Below are positions 6,221 to 10,362 of a stretch of DNA of 10,362 nt, piece by piece. Numbering within the stretch: position 1 is the stretch's first letter; each line of letters opens with the position of its first letter. Origin of the DNA: DAONFI01 sp035403485 (GTDB taxonomy: Bacteria; Planctomycetota; Phycisphaerae; SM23-33); NCBI GenBank assembly GCA_964536835.1, contig CAZIAZ010000061.1:1-10362 (forward strand), given 5' to 3'. A model generated the notes under the pieces. That model did not search any database. It saw only the letters and a program-made list of their open reading frames with translations, and was not told where the DNA came from. A program made the translations under genes and the position numbers.

Positions 6221-7609
6221 TCAATTATTGTTACGCAGTCTCTTGCGGAGGTCTTCCAGCCGTATCGGCGATTCTGAATCGGAAGTTTTGTTTTCACCCG
6301 CAGGTGTCGGCTGCGTTTCCATTGTCCTGTTTATTTCATCAAGCTGTTCCGCCGTCTTGGCAGGAGCAGTCGTCGGGGACGGCGATTTCTCCACAGTATT
6401 ACTCAACAGCGGCATTTCAAAATCCATTTTTTCCAGCGGCATAATTACGTCGCGCGCCGAGTGGGGCGATGACTGCGACGCAGAATCATTCTGCGCGGCG
6501 GCTGAATTCTGTACCGGCTGAGCCGGCGGATTAGTTATTTCCTGCGTCAAGCCGTATTTCCGCACCGGCATTTTAAGGATATTCTCATCGGCAGGCGCCT
6601 GCCTTCGCTGTTCCGGCGTTTTATCCGGCGCAAGCATATCGAGCATTTCCCTGGCGGTCTGAGCCCACTCCGTACCGGGAAATTCGTCGACCGTTCGCTG
6701 GTAATAGAAAACGGCTGCCGTCGGCCGATGAACCCGACGATAAAAATCGGCAATATTGTAAACCTTGTGTGCACGGATTTCATGTATCTGTTTGAGAATT
6801 TCAGGCACGTTTTCCTGCTTGGCCATCCTGGGATAGGCGGCGGCAAAGACTTCATATTTCTTTTTCGCGTCCATCAGCGGCGTATCATCCCAGCTTACGC
6901 CTTTATAGCTGTTGACGTAAGCCTTCGCCGTCTGCAACATTGCATAGGCTCGCCGCGACGAACGCGGATACTGCTTTTCAAAATCCTCGTACGTATTGAT
7001 GGCGTCCTTGTAATCGCGATTGTTGAAATGGTAGTCGGCAACTCTCAGCAGACTTCGCTGGCCGAGTTCCGAGTTCGGCGAATGCGACGAAATTCGCAAC
7101 AGGATATCTATGCCCTCGTCCTTGGCTGAGAGTTTGAGTATCTTAAGCGCGCGACGTTTTCGGCCGTTAAGAAATGCCTCGGCGATTTTGTATTCGCGAT
7201 CAAGTGCGCGGTCGAAGAATGCGCCGTTGGGATATGCGGCTACCTGGTCTTCAAATCGCTGGTAGGCGGCCCAGTATTCGCCCTGATCCATACATGCCTG
7301 GCCGGCCAGATTCATGGCTTCCTCACATGCGGGTGTGCCGGCGTAATTCACAAGAAAAACGTCGGCTTCCTTTATGGCGGTTTTATAACGCCCTTCTTCG
7401 ATAAGTTCGCGAATGTAGTTTATATCGCCCTGCGGCGTGCCGCGAGCCGGCGGCTTTTGCGACACCCAGTTTTTCCCGTTCCAGACCATCGTCTCGCCGT
7501 CCGCGCACACGGACACACAGGCAAGCGACATGGTCACCAACATTATTATAATCAGTACCCCTATGGCAGGGGTGGCGGCGTCGTTTTGTCTTTTTTGAAA
7601 GCTATTCAT
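6221..7609 (-). CDS. BamD-like TPR outer-membrane assembly protein
   Basis: The 462-residue exported protein has a hydrophobic signal segment (about 15-34) and TPR-like helical repeats from about 60 to 330. Its long tail (about 335-462), rich in Pro, Ser, Ala and Gln, looks disordered. Repeats such as DYKDAINTYEDFEKQYPRSS (199-218) and AVFYYQRTVDEFPGTEWA (299-316) show the AY.YQ..V..FP pattern of BamD/YfiO, the lipoprotein that recruits substrates and partners in outer-membrane protein assembly. BamD proper is about 245 residues with a clear lipobox. Here the only cysteines near the signal (31 and 35) sit in poor lipobox contexts, so signal peptidase I cleavage near VCADG is as likely. GGCGGA precedes the ATG by five bases. 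It heads the lptE-ftsH group. It could instead be a YbgF/CpoB-like TPR protein or a planctomycete-specific scaffold. Confidence 0.65.
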   Translation of the reverse strand: MNSFQKRQNDAATPAIGVLIIIMLVTMSLACVSVCADGETMVWNGKNWVSQKPPARGTPQGDINYIRELIEEGRYKTAIKEADVFLVNYAGTPACEEAMNLAGQACMDQGEYWAAYQRFEDQVAAYPNGAFFDRALDREYKIAEAFLNGRKRRALKILKLSAKDEGIDILLRISSHSPNSELGQRSLLRVADYHFNNRDYKDAINTYEDFEKQYPRSSRRAYAMLQTAKAYVNSYKGVSWDDTPLMDAKKKYEVFAAAYPRMAKQENVPEILKQIHEIRAHKVYNIADFYRRVHRPTAAVFYYQRTVDEFPGTEWAQTAREMLDMLAPDKTPEQRRQAPADENILKMPVRKYGLTQEITNPPAQPVQNSAAAQNDSASQSSPHSARDVIMPLEKMDFEMPLLSNTVEKSPSPTTAPAKTAEQLDEINRTMETQPTPAGENKTSDSESPIRLEDLRKRLRNNN

Positions 7610-7664
7610 TCATATCCGCCAACAGCCTGGCTGGTTGGACACGGAAACAGCGCAGTTACAGAAG

Positions 7665-7692
7665 ATTATACGTTTCAGGGCTGATGATGCAA
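7665..7692 (-). promoter_or_regulatory. Sigma-70-type promoter for the bamD-like/lptE/ftsH operon
   Basis: On the minus strand TTGCAT (7687-7692) and a perfect TATAAT (7665-7670) are separated by 16 bases. This would start transcription about 50 bases before the bamD-like ATG at 7609. The -10 is consensus; the -35 matches only the first three positions of TTGACA. It lies downstream of the 7812-7848 terminator in the direction of transcription, as expected for a new operon. Confidence 0.5.
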
Positions 7693-7811
7693 GATAATAC
7701 ATGCCTGTCGGAGTGATATGAAATCATTGTTTTTCCTGGCCCAGGCGCATGAATCCGCCGGATTTCCGCAAAATTGACGTAGATACCCCAAAATAAACCA
7801 TAGGAAGCCAT

Positions 7812-7848
7812 AAAAAAAGCCGGCTTGACGAGGAGACAGCAAACCGGC
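7812..7848 (-). terminator. Rho-independent terminator on the minus strand
   Basis: GCCGGCTTG (7819-7827) and CAAACCGGC (7840-7848) form a nine-pair stem with one mismatch and a 12-base loop. In minus-strand RNA it is followed directly by seven U's (7812-7818). It would end transcripts coming from the lipoprotein gene at 8149-8709, about 300 bases upstream. A foldback element now takes up half of that distance. Confidence 0.75.
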
Positions 7849-7942
7849 CTTGTGAAATGGAAAAATAATATGTTTTATAGCGATTCCTGAAAATAACCGC
7901 AAATGTTTCGGCATCATCTGCAAAGACAAAACCATCATTTAA

Positions 7943-8098
7943 GAGCGGTTCTCAAAATTATTTTCCTTTTGAAGCTTGCTGCAAGTTTCCCTGCTATTGT
8001 CCGTCTGCATCGGAAACCATGCAGGTTGCCTGCTTCGACGTCCTTAGCAGGAAAACTTTCGCTGACGCTCAAAAAGAAAATTCTTTAGAGAACCACTC
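7943..8098. mobile_element. Family B foldback element (MITE-like), 156 bp
   Basis: This is a long imperfect palindrome with no coding capacity. The left arm from GAGCGGTTCTC (7943-7953) matches the complement of the right arm from GAGAACCACTC (8088-8098). The similarity continues inward about 60 bases with scattered mismatches, through shared TTTTC, TTTTGA, AAGTTT and CCTGCTA blocks. TAA flanks both sides (7940-7942 and 8099-8101), as a 3-bp target duplication would. The ends do not match family A, so it is a separate family; its transposase source is not in the window. It lies 50 bp past the stop of the lipoprotein gene. Confidence 0.65.
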
Positions 8099-8148
8099 TA
8101 AGCTGTCGTTACTGCATATTACGGCATTAACATTTCTATAAGCTGCGT

Positions 8149-8709
8149 TTATGATTTTTCTTTTTCTTTTTTCTTCTGAATATCGGCGGCTTTGACTATC
8201 CAGGAACAGATGCCTTTTGCAAGGCCCTGAGCCTTCTCCTTGACGCCCTGATTGACCGATTCCTGGCTGCGGCCTACGCACATGGCCTGGCCCAGAATTC
8301 TGCCGCTAGCCTTGTCAACCAGCGTAACTTCGGCAACCACTTCCTCCAGAGGGCCGAAAAGCTGGCCGGATGCGCCGGCTTTTTCATAATAGATTATTCT
8401 GCCGTTAATTACGACTGTTTCATCAGCCGCGCCGGTCGCAGGTATATTATCCTCCGCCATCTGCCTGGCCATCGCGGCAGGAAGCTCTCTCAAAAGCTCA
8501 CCAGGAATGATTCGCTTGTTGACATCCTCAAATTTGCCCAGCTGGAAATTTCGCCCAGCCAGCCGGCCGGGATTATCCAACTCCTGATAGCCGCCTTTGG
8601 CGCCGGTGGCTGTTCCTACGCCTTCTTTTATTATTCGGCTGACGCAGCCGCTCGAAATCAGAAGCGTCACAAGGCCAATGCCGGCAAGCAGCACTTTTGC
8701 AGATTTCAT
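8149..8709 (-). CDS. Small secreted lipoprotein of unknown function
   Basis: The 186-residue product begins MKSAKVLLAGIGLVTLLISSGC, a signal peptide with the lipidated cysteine probably at 22. The lipobox is slightly atypical, with Ser at -3. The mature domain alternates strands and helices: ELLRELPAAMARQMAEDNIPA (71-91) looks helical, VVINGRIIYYE (99-109) and VVAEVTLVDKASGRILGQA (124-142) look like strands. A Lys/Glu-rich tail ends the protein. The pattern of a computed additive strand pair plus the phrase 'VDKASGRILG' resembles DUF4410/DUF4136-type envelope lipoproteins, and this is only a resemblance. AAGGG sits about eight bases before the ATG. The gene stands alone between two terminators. 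I do not recognise a specific function. Confidence 0.7.
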   Translation of the reverse strand: MKSAKVLLAGIGLVTLLISSGCVSRIIKEGVGTATGAKGGYQELDNPGRLAGRNFQLGKFEDVNKRIIPGELLRELPAAMARQMAEDNIPATGAADETVVINGRIIYYEKAGASGQLFGPLEEVVAEVTLVDKASGRILGQAMCVGRSQESVNQGVKEKAQGLAKGICSWIVKAADIQKKKEKEKS

Positions 8710-8817
8710 TTTCCGTCCCTTTCAAAAAATCATTCCCAACTTCGCCGGCTGTCCCGAATCGCCAGCCAACGACTTAATTCTAGGTTTCATCCGGAATAAT
8801 ATCGACAAAAAAACAAA

Positions 8818-8849
8818 AAAAAGGATAACCACCGCCGGTCATCCTTTTT
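8818..8849. terminator. Bidirectional intrinsic terminator
   Basis: AAAAAGGAT (8818-8826) pairs with ATCCTTTTT (8841-8849), and inside it ACC (8828-8830) pairs with GGT (8837-8839). On the minus strand the stem is followed by a long U-rich tract (8805-8822), making it a strong terminator for the membrane-protein gene ending at 8898. On the plus strand it also ends in five U's. Confidence 0.8.
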
Positions 8850-8863
8850 CTGCTACACCTTAA

Positions 8864-8885
8864 AGCATGTTAAATTTGACATGCT
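8864..8885 (-). terminator. Small hairpin just after the membrane-protein stop
   Basis: AGCATGT (8864-8870) pairs perfectly with ACATGCT (8879-8885) around an eight-base loop, 12 bases past the stop at 8898. In minus-strand RNA only three U's follow it. It is probably an accessory 3' hairpin or weak terminator in front of the stronger one at 8818-8849. Confidence 0.4.
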
Positions 8886-8897
8886 CAAAAATCAGCT

Positions 8898-9539
8898 TCA
8901 ATGCCGCGGGCCGCCGGGCGGGCCTGGAGGAGTAATGCCGCGTGCTTTCATCCTGGCCATCATGTCGCTCATAAACTGATGCATCTGTGCTCGCTCCTGC
9001 GGCGAGGATTTTTCCATATGTTCACGCATATGCGATTCACGCGATTTGCCGTCGTCAGGCTGACTTTCGGGCTTTTTATCAGTATCTTCCTTACGACGTT
9101 TGTCCATTTCCGCACGATGCTTTTCCATGTCAGCTATCATTTCATCGAGCATTTCATTTTTCTCTTCCGCCGTTTTCAGGGCAAAATATCTATTCATCCG
9201 ATCCTGCATCTGCTGCCGGAACATATTGCCCATGTTGCGACGAAGATTCTCCCGTTCCTTTTCAGTCAGGCTCTGGCGTTGTGAAAACATGGCGTCGCGC
9301 ATTTCAGGATTTTCACGCATCTGGTCCAAAAATTCTTTCTGCTTGACGCCGTCGAGTTTGTTAAAATTGTCGCTGGCAATGAATTTGACAACATTCGTGG
9401 CATTTGCCGGCGTCACTTCGGGAGATTGGGAATCGGACCTGAACAGTGCAAACGCTCCGACAACCACAGCTATAAGGACTATTCCGCCGACGGTCATCAA
9501 GCTAATTGCTTTCTGTTTTCTGGTAAGCTGAATCATCAT
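8898..9539 (-). CDS. Met-rich single-span membrane protein, paralog 1, unknown function
   Basis: The 213-residue protein has a short basic N-terminus, one membrane segment (about 11-33) and a long hydrophilic, mostly helical part that should face the periplasm. It aligns with the next gene upstream over most of its length: KFIAS..F.KLD (52-63), then a long helix LTEKERENLRRNM (91-103), then RMNRYFALKTAEEKN (114-128) and LDEMIADMEKH (131-141), and near the C-terminus a shared SPQ(E/Q) motif. About one residue in ten is Met, concentrated with His at 170-198 (HMREHM, MHQFM, MM). It ends in Pro/Gly. The start is ATG at 9539, because GAGG lies nine bases before it; the frame's upstream GTG at 9554 overlaps that SD. 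A Spy/CpxP-like periplasmic chaperone or a metal-binding role is possible, but I recognise no family. Confidence 0.7.
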   Translation of the reverse strand: MMIQLTRKQKAISLMTVGGIVLIAVVVGAFALFRSDSQSPEVTPANATNVVKFIASDNFNKLDGVKQKEFLDQMRENPEMRDAMFSQRQSLTEKERENLRRNMGNMFRQQMQDRMNRYFALKTAEEKNEMLDEMIADMEKHRAEMDKRRKEDTDKKPESQPDDGKSRESHMREHMEKSSPQERAQMHQFMSDMMARMKARGITPPGPPGGPRH

Positions 9540-9558
9540 ATTTATTAGCCTCACAAAA

Positions 9559-9577
9559 TAGAAGCTGTCTCAAAACA
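9559..9577. repeat. Solitary terminal-repeat-like sequence between the paralogs
   Basis: TAGAAGCTGTCTCAAAAC resembles the family A end TAGAACCTATCCCAAAAAC, with 14 of the first 17 positions identical, including the leading TA. No partner inverted copy is visible nearby. It may be a relic of a related element or chance similarity in an 82-bp gap. Confidence 0.3.
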
Positions 9578-9621
9578 TCATCAACAGGTTTGAAACCACT
9601 TCCAATAAAAAACACACAAAA

Positions 9622-10296
9622 CTATCTATGCCTGCGCCACGGCAGAGGTACTCCCAATGCCTTAGCCCGCGCAATGAGGTCTGCGTGAAACTGCCTTCGC
9701 TGAGCATGCTGCTGAGGCGACGCGGTTTCTCTAAAACGCATGCGACGCTGTTGACGGGAAGCATTGTCGTTTGCCTGAGGTCTGTTGTTATTGGCCGGCG
9801 TCGCATTTGGCTGTTGCGGCCTGGCTTGACTGTGCTTCTGCATATCCGCCAGAATTTCGTCCAGTATTTTATTTTTTTCTTCCGGCGTTTTCATCGAAAA
9901 ATATTTATCCATCCGCTCCTGCATCTGCTGCTGACGTATCGTACGCATATTCTGCCGCATATTGCTGCGTTCATCGTCACTGAGATTTTCCCGCTGCTCA
10001 GCAATCGCCAGGCGAATCTGCGAATCCTCATTAATCTGGCGGACATATTCCGTTTTCGCATCGGAGTCCAGTTTGGCGAATTGCGGGCTGGCGATGAATT
10101 TCGCCACGGCCGGCGCATTCTGAACGGTAGCCGCCGGCGGCACATCTGTTCGGATACATGCAAGTAAAATTGCTGCTCCCAGAAGCAGAACCAATCCGCC
10201 GGCAGCTGACGACAGGACGATTATCTTCTGCCGCTTCGTGAGGCTAATTGGCCTTATTCCCGACAGCTTTTGCAATATGTGATTAACAATAATCAA
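9622..10296 (-). CDS. Arg/Gln-rich single-span membrane protein, paralog 2, unknown function
   Basis: The 224-residue protein has one hydrophobic segment (about 25-47) followed by a hydrophilic helical region that matches paralog 1. Shared blocks are AKFIASPQFAKLD (65-77), ENLSDDERSNMRQNM (103-117), QERMDKYFSMKTPEEKNKIL (126-145), LADMQKH (149-155), and a C-terminal SPQQHAQRRQFHADLIARAKALG. Its linker (156-190) is Gln/Asn/Pro-rich and its tail strongly basic, unlike the Met-rich paralog. LLAC at 44-47 looks like a lipobox, but the 24-residue leader is long for a lipoprotein signal. No ATG precedes the conserved part, so the start is inferred: TTG at 10296 with GAG/AGAAAG a few bases upstream, or TTG at 10275. 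A tandem duplication with the downstream gene is likely. Function is unknown. A foldback element ends 18 bp before the start, so native upstream sequence is lost or displaced. Confidence 0.65.
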   Translation of the reverse strand: MIIVNHILQKLSGIRPISLTKRQKIIVLSSAAGGLVLLLGAAILLACIRTDVPPAATVQNAPAVAKFIASPQFAKLDSDAKTEYVRQINEDSQIRLAIAEQRENLSDDERSNMRQNMRTIRQQQMQERMDKYFSMKTPEEKNKILDEILADMQKHSQARPQQPNATPANNNRPQANDNASRQQRRMRFRETASPQQHAQRRQFHADLIARAKALGVPLPWRRHR

Positions 10297-10314
10297 TTCT
10301 TTCTCTTTTTATTA

Positions 10315-10362
10315 GAACCTATCCCAAAAACCTTGGCTGCCTGCAATCGGCTCTTTTGCAGC
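10315..10362 (-). mobile_element. Family A foldback element (MITE-like), truncated copy 3
   Basis: These 48 bases are an exact reverse complement of 3510-3557, the right end of the complete copy. The terminal repeat starts GAACCTATCCC at 10315, preceded by TTA. It has the same orientation as copy 1 and is inverted relative to the central copy. The window edge cuts it. It lies directly upstream of the paralog 2 gene, whose promoter must lie in the element, in the 18-base gap, or beyond the window. Confidence 0.85.

Larger units (their letters stand above)
7610..8148. other. 540-bp gene-free region with promoter, terminator and second foldback element
   Basis: No open frame here is convincing. 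The minus-strand frame 7675-7938 has no SD, starts against a repeat and runs across the terminator, so it is probably chance. The region holds the promoter for the bamD-like operon (7665-7692), a minus-strand intrinsic terminator (7812-7848) and a 156-bp foldback element (7943-8098). Positions 7693-7811, 7849-7942 and 8099-8148 show nothing I can name. Confidence 0.6.

Noticed and set aside
7675..7938. Minus-strand open frame of 87 residues in the gene-free region
   Set aside because: It starts next to the family B element, has no SD, and runs through a strong intrinsic terminator and the operon promoter.
9540..9621. Terminator or small gene between the tandem paralogs
   Set aside because: The short GGTTTCAAACC palindrome has no U-run after it and no open frame with an SD exists. 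The two paralogs may simply be co-transcribed.
1..10362. The three repeated sequences as a CRISPR array or phage attachment sites
   Set aside because: The repeats are 161 bp, kilobases apart and in mixed orientations, with terminal inverted repeats. No cas, integrase or phage gene is present.

Overview
The window looks like chromosomal DNA from a Gram-negative, LPS-bearing bacterium. It encodes two lipid A enzymes (LpxD and LpxI), an LptE-like lipoprotein and a BamD-like TPR protein. The use of LpxI, the proline-rich FtsH N-terminus and the general style of the envelope proteins suggest the PVC group, most likely Planctomycetota of the Phycisphaerae type. That placement is inferred from family recognition and was not computed.

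Layout. Positions 1-48 are the truncated end of a small inverted-repeat element (family A). After an AT-rich gap comes ilvE on the minus strand, with a strong RNA/DNA dyad over its ribosome-binding site. Divergent from it is the overlapping plus-strand pair lpxD-lpxI. lpxI converges on ftsH, and the short gap between them is filled almost entirely by a complete 161-bp copy of family A, whose centre resembles a bidirectional terminator. The minus-strand group bamD-like > lptE > ftsH (7609 to 3568) reads as one envelope-biogenesis and quality-control operon, with a plausible promoter at 7665-7692.

Upstream lie 540 bp without a recognised gene. They hold that promoter, a good minus-strand terminator and a second, unrelated foldback element (family B). 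Beyond is a small lipoprotein gene, then a double hairpin terminator, then two tandem paralogous single-span membrane proteins of unknown function, all on the minus strand. The window closes with a third, truncated copy of family A only 18 bp from the start of the last gene.

How the genes work together. lpxD and lpxI catalyse two steps of lipid A synthesis. The LptE-like protein belongs to outer-membrane LPS insertion, and the BamD-like protein to outer-membrane protein assembly or a related TPR scaffold role. FtsH is the membrane protease that controls LPS synthesis in E. coli. The window is therefore mostly an envelope locus. ilvE is a metabolic neighbour with no evident link.

I see no CRISPR array, tRNA, rRNA, phage gene, intact transposase or defence system. 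The most notable items are the two foldback element families, the SD-occluding dyad before ilvE, and the tandem Met-rich/Arg-rich membrane paralogs.
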